DNA of 64,000 nt, from the NCBI GenBank assembly GCA_031308135.1, contig JAHLJT010009355.1:8543074-8607073 (forward strand), read 5' to 3'. Under the pieces are notes generated by a model. The model had not been told where the DNA came from. It was given only the letters and a program-made list of their open reading frames with translations, and made no database searches. Below, piece by piece: positions 47,192-58,727 of this stretch (the stretch's first letter is position 1; each line of letters begins with the position of its first letter). The stretch is from Acheta domesticus. Its lineage: Eukaryota > Arthropoda > Insecta > Orthoptera > Gryllidae. The position numbers and the translations under genes are program-made.

Positions 47192-48845
47192 GTTTTCTCA
47201 AGCACCTCCCATTTCCTCGACTCTCACTCTATCATCAATCTTCTCATCAAACTTAAATGACTTTGATAGTTAAATGGATCCGAAACCCGAATAAAGTAAT
47301 AAGTTCATTAAATTGCTTCACACTACTGCCCTGAATAGGCTCATGCACATGAAGGATACCATGGTTTTACCCGTACGGGGTTTCACTTCTTGTATTTAAC
47401 CATATTCTCAGGGTGTTCAGTTTTTGCGGCCGTACTTTACCGCAATACCCACTTTAGGCAACAACTTCAAAGTCTTAGAATATACTCGATGCAAATTGAA
47501 GCGCATAGAAAGTTCAGAATACTATCATCCACGAATCCGTATCCTGAAGAAAATCGGGAGAAGAGACAGTTTTACTAACAGGTTGTAGCCAGAGACGCTT
47601 GGATTTATCTCGGCGGATAAGACTGTCACCTATTTTAAACGTGTATGGACCACTTTACTCCCGTTTCTCCTACTGTCATAGCGCCTAATGTAAACAAGTT
47701 TGAATTAGAATAACTTCATTGGATACACATGTCCCCATATATCTTTCTTTAAATTAAATAATTCCAGTATCTGAATCTCTTCGTTTCTCACAATATTTTC
47801 TGGATGTATATTTTTCATTATTCATAAAAACAATTATTCTTTTTAATACTATCAAGATTACGAACCTCGGAGTTTCAATTTTTTAATACCCAAGGAGTGC
47901 AAAAGATACGGCAAAAAGAAGCATTTAAAAGACATGAAATTGTTTACACAAATTTGTGTCGACAGTTCGTGGAATGGGAATAACGTAGCAATCAATCATT
48001 TTGATCCTTAATTATCGGTCGAGATCTGATCGTATGTGTTCTCATTAACTGTATTTCTTGTCTGTTCAATTTTAAGATTTAATTTGTCGTTATTTATTAT
48101 TTCCATGCCCAACATTCATCAGTTTCCGATATTTTGTCTTTGTCCCTTTCCTTTTAATGAAATAAATTGTAAAACTATCACTGATAGATTTGTAATTTAA
48201 AGTATCACTGGTAGATTTGTAAAGAGCATTAGAATAAACTCTCACCTAATATCCAAAACAAGTAATTTCTATGACTGTATTTCAAAGAAACCATCGCAGA
48301 TAATTTCAGAAAGCAACAAGAAATAAATAATGTCTAATTACTATTTCCAACGTCATGTCACTTCTTCTTCTTCTTCTTCTTATTATTATTATTATTATTA
48401 TTATTGTTATTATTATTATTATTAGTGTTATTATTAGTATTGTTAAGAATAATAAGGACAAAATGTTAATTTAGAGATAACTAGAAATTTATTATAACTA
48501 TGTTCTCAACTTCTAATTCTATTGAAATTGTATGTAATAGATTTGTAATTCTTTAAATTCTAATTGTATTTGTAATCACGTTTGCCTCCGAGCATTATCT
48601 GAAAGCGAACTTACATAAATCTATCTATTATTCTTGAATTTTTTTAACTACAAATAATTATTGCTTTAATATTCATATCAATAGCATCCACGAAAATCTT
48701 CAGATTGACCTGAAAACTGATACCATCTACACCATCTCTATCTCTGAAGAATATCGTTGGGATCTCGTAATATTCTACTCCTGCACGAGGAGCCTCCCGC
48801 AGCGCGTCTGGCCACAGCCAGCAGGCCAGGCCGACGGGGCGCGTT
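47192..48845. other. AT-rich non-coding DNA with (TTC)/(TTA)n tract
   Basis: A compound microsatellite (TTC)6 then (TTA)n at about 48,361-48,425. No coding recognised. Confidence 0.45.
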
Positions 48846-48849
48846 AGTG

Positions 48850-49060
48850 GCTCCAATGACTTAACTTATTACGCGTGAAATTTCACGAAACAATCGAACA
48901 TCAGCGCGGACGGACCGTTGGAAGGACTGGCGCAGTCGCACCGCCGCAGGAATGCAACGTAACCAATAAGAATTAAAGCTAATTCGTATGCTGATGAGTC
49001 TGGCATCATTTAACACAATAGACGAATTAATCATTACTCTGGAAATAACGACGTGAAAAT
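48850..49060. promoter_or_regulatory. Candidate conserved non-coding block
   Basis: Contains the perfect 14-bp palindrome CGTGAAATTTCACG (48,874-48,887), AACCAATAAGAATTAAAGC, TAATTCGTATGCTGATGAG and GACGAATTAATCATTAC. The homeodomain-type cores sit in otherwise unique, CpG-containing sequence. Inference only. Confidence 0.25.
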
Positions 49061-52000
49061 TTTAATTTATTAGGTCAGTGCTCTGTATATGAACACTCCT
49101 GTTCTTTTTATTGCGTCTTAAGTCGCTGTTAATTCTCACGCGTGCCATGCGTCTTATTATGTTAGATCGTAATAAGGGCAATTATTTATGTGTTGCGTGT
49201 ATCTACTTCATTTCCGCTTCGTATGTGCCTGCGGTTGCTTGCGACGTGCTCGCAAGTTCAGGTGCGGAATTCTCACGAAGTTCATCGTATCATTTAGAAG
49301 GTACTGTGAGATGAGTTTCATACTCATTTTTGTAGGTGGAGAAAGAGCCTTTTTGTCGTCTCCTTTCCTGGGAGAATGATCACAATGATGAATTCCCTTT
49401 GCCTTACACTCTGTGAAGGAAGTTATGGTAATCATGGGAGGTAAATGATGATGCAGGCGACAGAATACGTGGCGGTATGTCAACCCTTGACATCCTCAAT
49501 TACCTCATGGTAAAAACCTCATGGTACCTCATGGTTCATGCCCTTCGCGGATTTGGGACCAGCAGCTCTCGGTTCTGCTTGGACATTGCAATAAGCGTCA
49601 AGGGCCCAGGGCAGCTGTAGAATGTATTTCTGGGGCTACGTCTTTGAATGCTGTTTTCACAGGTTTAATGAAACAAACATTATGTTCTCAAGGAATTTAG
49701 CAGATAGTTTAGTTATTTTGGTCCTTATACTTTTATGTCATAAATCATGACGACCGTATTGTTTAACCCCTTAACGGCCGGAATCCTCATTTAAGGACGC
49801 ACATTTCTAGTCAACTCAAATTTGCTTCTTTTGCAATACTTTGTGAATTTCATTTCTTCAATAGATATAGACATCTCAAATTTTTCGTTCCTGAATTTCC
49901 ACAAAATAGTTTTTATTGGAATCATTTTTCAGATTAGATTTTCTTTTTTTGCTTTCAACAAGGTAAGTATTGGTAACGATGAAGTGTAAGACAATATGAC
50001 TGTACACTTCACAGAAAAACATGATCTCGCATTATTTTGAAAACAATTTTTGAAGGGTTTCAAATCTCACATCATTATGAAACATCATACACCTGTTAAA
50101 AATAAAAATATTTCAAATTTTGTTTTAACGTAAAAATGGTGTTTATGTAAAATAGAATGGAAACGCAAAGTAATATTGAAATTTTGATGACATTTCTTGT
50201 ACAATATACTAGGAATAATAATAGAAGAGGTTCACCCCAACAAATATGTAAAGAGAGACAAAACAATGGGGCAATGAAATTATTTGATAAAAACAATCCC
50301 TCGAACAACATCAAAATCCTTCAGAAATCTTAAAACGTCATCATCAACATCAACAGAATTCATGTCATCTTACGTGACATTTCACAACCACCATCCAGCA
50401 CCCCCACAATTGTTCCCCTTGTCATGTACTCGCCCTCTGTCCTGCTCTCCTGCCATCACCTCCCCCACAACCTCACCACCGCTCTGCCGTCGGAAAAATC
50501 GTAGGAGCCTATTATATTTAAAGCACTTTATAATAGGACCATTGTACTACCTATACGCGCGACGAAGGTGCACTTTGTGTCGAAGGGTGAAAGAGGAGGG
50601 AGGGGCAACGAAATAAAACGAACAAGAGCTAACAAAGATACTCATTGGAAGCCGAAGCAAAAGATACGGCCACTGGCCACGGAACGTAAAGGCGAATTGG
50701 AAATTAGGAATTTGAATATTGCGTACGTCATCGTGAATCGACAGTTGGCATCGCATTGCGGCTACTGTTCGTGGTCAGCGGCGGGGCCTCGCCTCTGAAT
50801 ACTCTTTGGATGCGCTGTGTAAGTGAAAAGGATAAAGACATCATTTTCGGCTCGCTCAGGGGGAATGAGGCATCGTTATTTGAAGATGATCGTGGAAATG
50901 GTTATGGCTTGTTAGCCTGCAAAGAGTTCAAGGAACTTGTCCAAAGCGTTCCCACGCGTCCTGCTGTTTGTGTCCTTTTACGGTGCTGTTCTTTGTGAGA
51001 TATGTAGGGTGAATAATGGGGCCTGTGTTTGAGAATCGATTGGAAAATTGGTTAAAGGACGTGAATGAACCGTTCGTCGTAACTGCATGGCCTCATGACT
51101 GCTACGTATCTGAACGGACCTCTTGTTACAGAACGGTTGAGCCATCGTTCCATTGTGAGTCTAGCAGGGCTTCCTGGCCCAAGTTTGCCAGCGTGTGTGT
51201 GTATTCTATACATATGTGAGTGTGTTAGTTTGTGTGTGGTGTGAGTGTGTGAAGAACGCTAGTTTCTGAGAATTTTAAGGGAAAAGTACCTTTAATATTT
51301 TATGCAGAAATGATGTTTTATGAAAATGGCGGTGCTACCAATTAAATAATTTCTTACTTTCAATGCTAAATGAGGACACAGCAGAACTTCGTTTTCTTCT
51401 TTTGCGAAGCGCCATTTTAATTGTCCAATCATTGTTTGTGAATTGTAATGGTTCATAAACAAAATGCTTAAAATAATAGAATCAGTATCCTGTATTAGAG
51501 CATCCTTTCTGTATTTCAGTTTCTATTTTGTCTTCAACATTGTTAATAAAAGTATTTCAACTTTTTACTTCAAAAATTGCTCTTCAAATATAAATTTATT
51601 CCCAACTTTGTATTCAGTTAATATTTTAAATTAAACATTTTCTTCGCTTCAAGAGTGAGAGATTACAAATAACAGAGTATTATACAAGTAATGAATGTGT
51701 GTTTTTTGGTTAGCCATTCAAGACTGTTCTTAATATTTCATTCCTTTCATTTTATTGATAATATGTTAGCAAGATTTACCAATTACAAATTACTGTGTGC
51801 AGCACTCTTCTCAGTCTCGAACGTATTCAATTTCGAGTGAGTTCTAAATACTGTCGCAATATTTCCTTCTACTCTGGCAGCATTTTACTTTTTTGTACTC
51901 TTTCATGTTGCAAAAGATGACGTTGCGAGATACTATTACCTGAAAGAAACATTATTTCTTCAGGTAATCTTTGAGAAACAATTTGTTCAATTGAACACAC

Positions 52001-52425
52001 TAATTTTTCTTCATTAAATTAACATACGGACACCGTTCCTTCATTCGAACGAATGTCTCAACCTCGTATTTTGGCATTCTTCTCCTTTGTTGCCACATAG
52101 TTCGTCCATCGTCATGTGGGGATGCCTCAGTGTTTACTCAGACGAAGCTCGAAATGTCCAGAGGTCGAAGCGTGCTGAAGCAAATCGTCGCGAGTCTAAT
52201 GAAGATGTTTTTCCCCAAAGGCATTTTGGCATTTCGCATCGTCGCTACTGCACCTGCTGCTGGTGGCAAATTGCTCACGTCTTTCCTCATGCCGACCAGT
52301 GTAGGACGTACGATACGAGTGGAATCTTCAAGGAAACACGAGGGGAAAATATAAAATGTTTATTGTTTTTTGCACATTTAGGAAAAATACATAATTTGAA
52401 GAAGAAAACGCGAATACTGGAGCTG
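49061..52425. other. Non-coding DNA, little recognised
   Basis: AACCCCTTAACGGCCGGAAT (49,763-49,782) resembles a TTAA-flanked transposon end but has no partner. A 120-codon + frame (52,087-52,449) overlaps others and has no family match. Confidence 0.35.
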
Positions 52426-52429
52426 CAGC

Positions 52430-52660
52430 AAACTTGGGCAGATATGTGAGAAGGTAATATCGCGCACGGATTGCGACCCATTGAATAGGGTCCTGTGCCA
52501 GCAATCGTCAGAAAGAGATTAGGGAAACCACGGATGAGATTAGTTGTCCTGTCAATTCAATTCCCGTAGGCATCACAAATTCATTTATGTTCAACCATTT
52601 CTGACTCCTTCCTGGGACGAATCCGCGACCTCAGAGTCGTCGGCGCTCTCTAGTGTCAGT
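52430..52660 (-). mobile_element. Diverged SINE, head and middle
   Basis: On the minus strand a box B-like GGTCGCGGATTCGTCCC follows GACGACTCTGA, then a body with GTGGTTTCCCTAATC and GACCCTATTCAATGGGTCGC, then ATCCGTGCGCGATATTACC. Word order matches the SINE at 41,588 but divergence is high. Confidence 0.5.
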
Positions 52661-53180
52661 CGTCGCCTTTTACTCTCACCCTTATCGATGCGATTTGCTA
52701 TAAAACTATTTTAATAGTGAAAAAAGAAAGTGAGTCTGCTCGATAATGATCATTTTGTAGGATAACGGTTTTATACTGAGCGGAGCCATTTACTTTTAGG
52801 CAAAAACAGTATTTTACTGTACACTTCGTGTGTCTTGTGAGCTATCTTTATGAAAAAGTTACAAGTAAAAATAAATCATTATCAACCATTATTTCCCTCA
52901 TTTGATTGAAAAATGACTATTTTTGATATGTGTTATTTTTCTTATGAACCGATAATGTATAGACTATTGATGTATTAAACTTATACTACAACCACAGGCC
53001 AGGATAGTGTCATTACCACACATTAGTGAGACATTTATTAAATGTTTAACAAGAGGTACAACTATCGAAATGCAACAAAAAATAAAATTATGATTGAAAT
53101 CATATTGATTAAATTGTAATAAATATTATGTCGGAGATACAAGAAATTTTAAAGGCTACTTAAAACTACTAGTTATATAT
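52661..53180. other. AT-rich DNA, nothing recognised
   Basis: No features seen. Confidence 0.35.
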
Positions 53181-53675
53181 TTACTTATAAATCGTCAAAA
53201 AAATATTTGAACCCGATGCAGGTTTTCTTGGTCGTTTTGAAAGCTTTCGCACCGTATCCAGGGAAAATGCTCCAGTCCACATGGTCTGCACGGTGGCCTG
53301 CGTGAAATACTCCATGTGTCAAGTACTATTTACATACAATTTATTTATAAATTATCGAAAAAATATTTGAATTCCTTTACGATTTTTGTCGTACTGACGG
53401 TTTTCGCATTGTTTCCAGAGAAAAATGCTCCGATCCACCTGGCAACACAGCGTGGAATTCTCCTCCAAGTGTAAAGTGCTACCTACAGATTTATTTGTAA
53501 ATCACCAAAACATATTTGATTTTGTTGTTGATGATTTTTGTCGTTCTGATGGTTTTAGCACCGTAACCAGGAGAAAATGCACCACTACACTTGGCAACAC
53601 TGCAACTCCTTCATGTGTTAAGTGCTACATACTATTTACATGTACATAATTAAAAAAATATTTGAACCCGTTGTT
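53181..53675. repeat. Tandem repeat, about 150-bp period
   Basis: ATATTTGA recurs at 53,203, 53,363, 53,512 and 53,658 (steps of 160, 149 and 146). Each is followed by a TCGTxxTGA..GTTTT(C/A)GCA..GT(A/T)(T/A)CCAG..AAAATGC core and by CCACxTGGCAACAC or a related form. A further unit core (GTCGTTTCGACGTTTTTCGC to CCACCTGGCAACACC) is found at 54,377-54,440, beyond an inserted retrotransposon. Confidence 0.8.
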
Positions 53676-53742
53676 GAAAAAAAAAATACTTATAGTCGCA
53701 TCGACTTCAGGGTCACTAGTGACTTTTACATTTTACATAGAG

Positions 53743-54345
53743 TTTATTTATTTATTTATTTGTCAAAAAACAGTAAAAACTGTATATGACGTGTGAGGAA
53801 AGAGATTTATCTGCGCACAGTTTGCATCCTATATACAGTTAAGTACACCAATTTGTTTTAAAAAGTACATTACTTTGTATACACTGTCAACATTGTCCAA
53901 ACAGTTCTTTATGTTCTCTGGCGATCCAGTTCTTTCTCATTGGTAATCTGTACACTCTATTAATATTTGGAAAATGGAGATTGTAGTTCCACATTTAGGG
54001 TATGTATTCACAGGCTTTTTGACATGAGATGAGAGTGTGTTAAGTTGGAGTGACGTATTCTTAGTCTGGTCATTATACATTGAATATTCCGGTTTTTGTT
54101 ATATGATTGATGCTCCGACATATTGTTACGGATTAGGTGTAATTTTGATATTGAATTTTTCCCGATGATGTTCCATTTTTGCCAAATGCATTGATTGATA
54201 TCCCATTTTTGTTATTCTACAGTAATGTGTTCCTTTGTACAATCGATTCCTTGGGAAATAGCTTTTTTTGCTGCTGAGCCTGCTTTTTCATTACTTAATA
54301 TCCCTTGATGACCCGGGACCCATGCCAAGACTATTTTAATAAAAT
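53743..54345 (-). mobile_element. Decayed I/Jockey-type retrotransposon fragment
   Basis: On the minus strand the first frame reads IKIVLAWVPGHQGILSNEKA, the end of an RNase H domain (WVPGHxGxxxNExAxxxAK). After a stop, a shifted frame gives QCIMTRLRIRHSNLTHSHLM, the conserved block just before the C-terminal zinc knuckle, followed in a third frame by TYPKCGTTISIFQILIEC. The 3' end is the (AAAT)n tail (+ strand TTTA repeat, 53,743-53,761). At least two frame breaks and internal stops make it inactive. It is 5'-truncated inside RNase H and lies within the 150-bp repeat array. Confidence 0.87.
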
Positions 54346-54365
54346 AATAAATTAATAATTTTTTT

Positions 54366-54740
54366 ATTAATTTTTTGTCGTTTCGACGTTTTTCGCAACG
54401 TATCCCAGAAAAATTGCTCCAGTCCACCTGGCAACACCGCCTGGAGCACACCTCCTCCGTGCGTCAAGCGCTGCCAGCCTTCATCAGGGCTCCTCCGCGC
54501 CCTGTCGCGTCGTCTCGTTCCCCGCGAGCTTCCTTCCGCCGCAGCCCTCCGGAAAATTCGACGAACCGTCGGCGCGCGCGCGCGCGAGCGAGTGAAATTT
54601 TCGGAGCGGGGCGGGCCGCGCGCGTGCGGGCGACGTGTGGCAGGCAGCTGCCGCTAAGAAGCGCGCCGCGCTGCGCCGCTGTCGCCGCTGGCTCCAGAAG
54701 CAGCGCTACGGCCGCGCGCCGCCACGCCGCGCCGCGTGGC
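54366..54740. other. Last 150-bp repeat unit then CpG-rich island
   Basis: The unit core (54,377-54,440) is followed by CpG-dense DNA with GGCGCGCGCGCGCGAGCG (54,570-54,587) and CGCGCCGCGCTGCGCCGC. The 125-codon Arg/Ala-rich + frame is not a recognised protein. Confidence 0.5.
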
Positions 54741-54750
54741 AGTCGGTGCT

Positions 54751-57183
54751 AGAGCCCCTAGATACAGAGAGTAGCGCAACCGCCGCCATTTAATGTCCTC
54801 TCACTAGAGTCCCTAGATACAGAGAGCAGCGCAACCGCTGCCATTTAATGTCCTCTCACTAGAGTCCCTAGGTACAGAGAGTAGCGCAACCGCCGCCATT
54901 TAATGTCCTCTCACTAGAGTCCCTAGATACAGAGAGTAGCGCAACCGCCGCCATTTAATGTCCTCTCACTAGAGTCCCTAGATACAGAGAGTAGCGCAAC
55001 CGCCGCCATTTAATGTCCTCTCACTAGAGTCCCTAGATACAGAGAGTAGCGCAACCGCCGCCATTTAATGTCCTCTCACTAGAGTCCCTAGATACAGAGA
55101 GTAGCGCAACCGCCGCCATTTAATGTCCTCTCACTAGAGTCCCTAGATACAGAGAGTAGCGCAACCGCCGCTATTTAATGTCCTCTCACTAGAGTCCCTA
55201 GATACAGAGAGTAGCGCAACCGCCGCCATTTAATGTCCTCTCACTAGAGTCCCTAGATACAGAGAGTAGCGCAACCGCCGCCATTTAATGTCCTCTCACT
55301 AGAGTCCCTAGATACAGAGAGTAGCGCAACCGCCGCCATTTAATGTCCTCTCACTAGAGTCCCTAGATACAGAGAGTAGCGCAACCGCCGCCATTTAATG
55401 TCCTCTCACTAGAGTCCCTAGATACAGAGAGTAGCACAACCGCCGCTATTTAATGTCCTCTCACTAGAGTCCCTAGATACAGAGAGTAGCACAACCGCCG
55501 CTATTTAATGTCCTCTCACTAGAGTCCCTAGATACAGAGAGTAGCGCAACCGCCGCCATTTAATGTCCTCTCACTAGAGTCCCTAGATACAGAGAGTAGC
55601 GCAACCGCCGCTATTTAATGTCCTCTCACTAGAGTCCCTAGATACAGAGAGTAGCACAACCGCCGCTATTTAATGTCCTCTCACTAGAGTCCCTAGGTAC
55701 AGAGAGTAGCGCAACCGCCGCCATTTAATGTCCTCTCACTAGAGTCCCTAGATACAGAGAGTAGCACAACCGCCGCTATTTAATGTCCTCTCACTAGAGT
55801 CCCTAGGTACAGAGAGTAGCGCAACCGCCGCCATTTAATGTCCTCTCACTAGAGTCCCTAGATACAGAGAGTAGCGCAACCGCCGCCATTTAATGTCCTC
55901 TCACTAGAGTCCCTAGATACAGAGAGTAGCGCAACCGCCGCCATTTAATGTCCTCTCACTAGAGTCCCTAGATACAGAGAGTAGCGCAACCGCCGCCATT
56001 TAATGTCCTCTCACTAGAGTCCCTAGGTACAGAGAGTAGCGCAACCGCCGCCATTTAATGTCCTCTCACTAGAGTCCCTAGATACAGAGAGTAGCGCAAC
56101 CGCCGCCATTTAATGTCCTCTCACTAGAGTCCCTAGATACAGAGAGTAGCACAACCGCCGCTATTTAATGTCCTCTCACTAGAGTCCCTAGATACAGAGA
56201 GTAGCGCAACCGCCGCCATTTAATGTCCTCTCACTAGAGTCCCTAGATACAGAGAGTAGCACAACCGCCGCTATTTAATGTCCTCTCACTAGAGTCCCTA
56301 GATACAGAGAGTAGCACAACCGCCGCTATTTAATGTCCTCTCACTAGAGTCCCTAGATACAGAGAGTAGCGCAACCGCCGCCATTTAATGTCCTCTCACT
56401 AGAGTCCCTAGATACAGAGAGTAGCGCAACCGCCGCTATTTAATGTCCTCTCACTAGAGTCCCTAGATACAGAGAGTAGCGCAACCGCCGCCATTTAATG
56501 TCCTCTCACTAGAGTCCCTAGATACAGAGAGTAGCACAACCGCCGCTATTTAATGTCCTCTCACTAGAGTCCCTAGATACAGAGAGTAGCGCAACCGCCG
56601 CCATTTAATGTCCTCTCACTAGAGTCCCTAGATACAGAGAGTAGCGCAACCGCCGCTATTTAATGTCCTCTCACTAGAGTCCCTAGATACAGAGAGTAGC
56701 GCAACCGCCGCCATTTAATGTCCTCTCACTAGAGTCCCTAGATACAGAGAGTAGCACAACCGCCGCTATTTAATGTCCTCTCACTAGAGTCCCTAGATAC
56801 AGAGAGTAGCGCAACCGCCGCCATTTAATGTCCTCTCACTAGAGTCCCTAGATACAGAGAGTAGCACAACCGCCGCTATTTAATGTCCTCTCACTAGAGT
56901 CCCTAGATACAGAGAGTAGCGCAACCGCCGCCATTTAATGTCCTCTCACTAGAGTCCCTAGATACAGAGAGTAGCACAACCGCCGCTATTTAATGTCCTC
57001 TCACTAGAGTCCCTAGATACAGAGAGTAGCACAACCGCCGCTATTTAATGTCCTCTCACTAGAGTCCCTAGATACAGAGAGTAGCGGAACCGCCGCCATT
57101 TAATGTCCTCTCACTAGAGTCCCTAGATACAGAGAGTAGCACAACCGCCGCTATTTAATGTCCTCTCACTAGAGTCCCTAGGT
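54751..57183. repeat. 55-bp satellite, 44 complete units plus a part
   Basis: Each unit is exactly 55 bp, running from AGAGTCCCTAGATACAGAGA through GTAGCGCAACCGCCGCC to ATTTAATGTCCTCTCACT, with no length change across all 44. Three main types exist: A (GCGCAAC...GCCGCC), B (GCACAAC...GCCGCT) and C (GCGCAAC...GCCGCT). Units 1-12 are almost all A. Units 30-37 read ACAB ACAB and 38-41 read ABAB, an emerging higher-order pattern. Units 1 and 2 are the most diverged. Four units (3, 18, 20 and 24) carry GGTAC instead of GATAC. Confidence 0.98.
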
Positions 57184-58451
57184 CAGACCTGCACAACGCC
57201 TGCTCCCGCGGGCATTCTGCACTTGCGAGCCGGTCGTCTGCCCGTGGCAGCGCCGAAAGTGCAAGTAGTGGGGAGGAGGAAGCTTTGCGGGGAGGGGAGA
57301 AGTCTGACGTAGCACGACGCGGCGCGTAGATTGAATGCCTGGGCGTCTAATAATGATCCATGCTTCAAAATTAAATGCCCATTTGTTTAAATGGATAGTA
57401 TTTCAAGTTACCAGGGTCATAATTCATTGTTTACGTTCTGTATACTACTGTATATCCACCTTTGTATACATCACTCTACGTATTTTCATTTTCTAATTTT
57501 TTTAAAGAAAATAGCATGCTCATTGTGACTCTTAAGCAATATTTTAAAGCAATAGCTTTAAAATATATGCTTATATATAAGAAAAAAATATTATTTAATT
57601 ATATCTAATACAAAATTGCAATTTAATAATTGATTGTTCACCGGGAATGTTATAATCTCCAAATCATAGAAAAATGAACAAAATCATGAGAGCAATCTCT
57701 CACATCAAGATTGACATAAAATAGAATATGTGGCAATTCCAAGAAGGGTAATGTTTAATAGCACATTTGTGACCATTTTTCCCCATTATGAAACTGAATA
57801 AAAGATATCAACGAGCAAACTTCTGTGACGATATGTTACGGACAATCATAAGATAATCATGGGTATTGGTTAAATAGAATGCAAAGTGCTTTATATTTTT
57901 ATACGATCTCGTAAAAGACTACTCTCTTGTCAGAAATTAGAACAGAAAATAATCATGATTTTTTTTTAAGAACAATGTGTTTTTGCTTTGGGAGAACCGT
58001 CTTATTCAATTAAACATAGTTAATAAAAAATAGTTTATTGCTGTCATCAAACAAAAGCAATTCAGTATCAAAATTTGTGTTTAGCACAACACTAAATTTG
58101 TCATTACATCGTAGTAAAGCGAATTATATTATAAGCCCTACAAGCAATTATAATACTTGGTGTCGAAATCTAATATATATAATTCGTTGTAGTTTCATAT
58201 TTCGCCCTGTCATATAAACATTTGCAATATAATACAAAAGACAATATTACTTGAACTGTATATGACCGTCATGTTCTTGCCGATTGCTCTTTAAATTTAC
58301 GCGCTATCATTTGAATTGCGCATTCTGATTGGTGGTCCCCACTCCTAGATTGGGTCTCATCCCCACCCTTCATCGATTTTCTCATTTGCACCCGAGTTGC
58401 CCGCACGCAGCTCCTGAGGTCAGTGAAAGTGCAAAATGCTGTGCAGGTCTG
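57184..58451. mobile_element. hAT-like non-autonomous element inside the satellite
   Basis: Starts CAGACCTGCACAACGC and ends with the reverse complement of CAGACCTGCACAGCAT. Inside these termini, looser inverted similarity continues (ATTCTGCACTT versus ATTTTGCACTTT; AGTGGGGA on both arms). It is flanked by CCCTAGGT (57,176-57,183) and CCCTAGAT (58,452-58,459), an 8-bp TSD with one difference, and that difference also segregates among satellite units. A CAG start and 8-bp TSD fit the hAT superfamily. The 1,268 bp are AT-rich inside and encode no transposase. Confidence 0.8.
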
Positions 58452-58717
58452 CCCTAGATAAAGAGAGTAGCGCAACCGCCGCCATTTAATATCCGCTCTC
58501 CCGATTGCCCCAACAAGCAGAATGCAGAAATTGAACACAAGTGATAACAAATGGTGACGTTAAGGAGACGTTTAGAATTATTAATATTGATTTGGGATAG
58601 ATTTGCAGTTCTCAACATACAGAATACCACACAGTTCCAATTCTCCTGACAACTGGACATAAAATGGCGGGATCGGTGCAACAATGGAATGCGCTACTCT
58701 CTGTATCTAGGGACTCT
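58452..58717 (-). mobile_element. MITE interior and intact terminus
   Basis: On the + strand it begins as the continuation of the 45th satellite unit (CCCTAGATAAAGAGAGTAGC...), then unique MITE interior, and ends ...GCGCTACTCTCTGTATCTAG GGACTCT. In reverse it aligns along most of its length with the copy at 59,697-60,007: CATTCCATTGTTGCACCGAT, CGCCATTTTATGTCCAG, TTGTCAGGAGAATTGGAAC, GTTGAGAACTGCAAATCTAT. Confidence 0.88.
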
Positions 58718-58727
58718 AGTCGGTGCT

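Larger units (their letters stand above)
54741..58727. mobile_element. MITE insertion with one terminus amplified into a satellite
   Basis: The 10-bp repeat AGTCGGTGCT lies immediately outside both ends (54,741-54,750; 58,718-58,727) and is read as the TSD. The left end is AGAGCCCCTAGATACAGAGA. The right end, read in reverse, is AGAGTCCCTAGATACAGAGA, followed on both strands by GTAGCGCA. Between them are 44 full 55-bp copies of the left terminus, a hAT-like insertion, and the MITE interior. A related 311-bp copy at 59,697 also has a 10-bp TSD. A 9-11 bp TSD is typical of Mutator-like elements, so that affiliation is inferred. Confidence 0.88.

Noticed and set aside
52087..52449. 120-codon + frame
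   Set aside because: Overlaps another open frame, no recognised motif, and ends at the border of a diverged SINE.
54751..57183. CRISPR-like array
   Set aside because: Units are contiguous 55-bp tandem copies without spacers, in eukaryotic TE-rich DNA, and derive from a MITE terminus.
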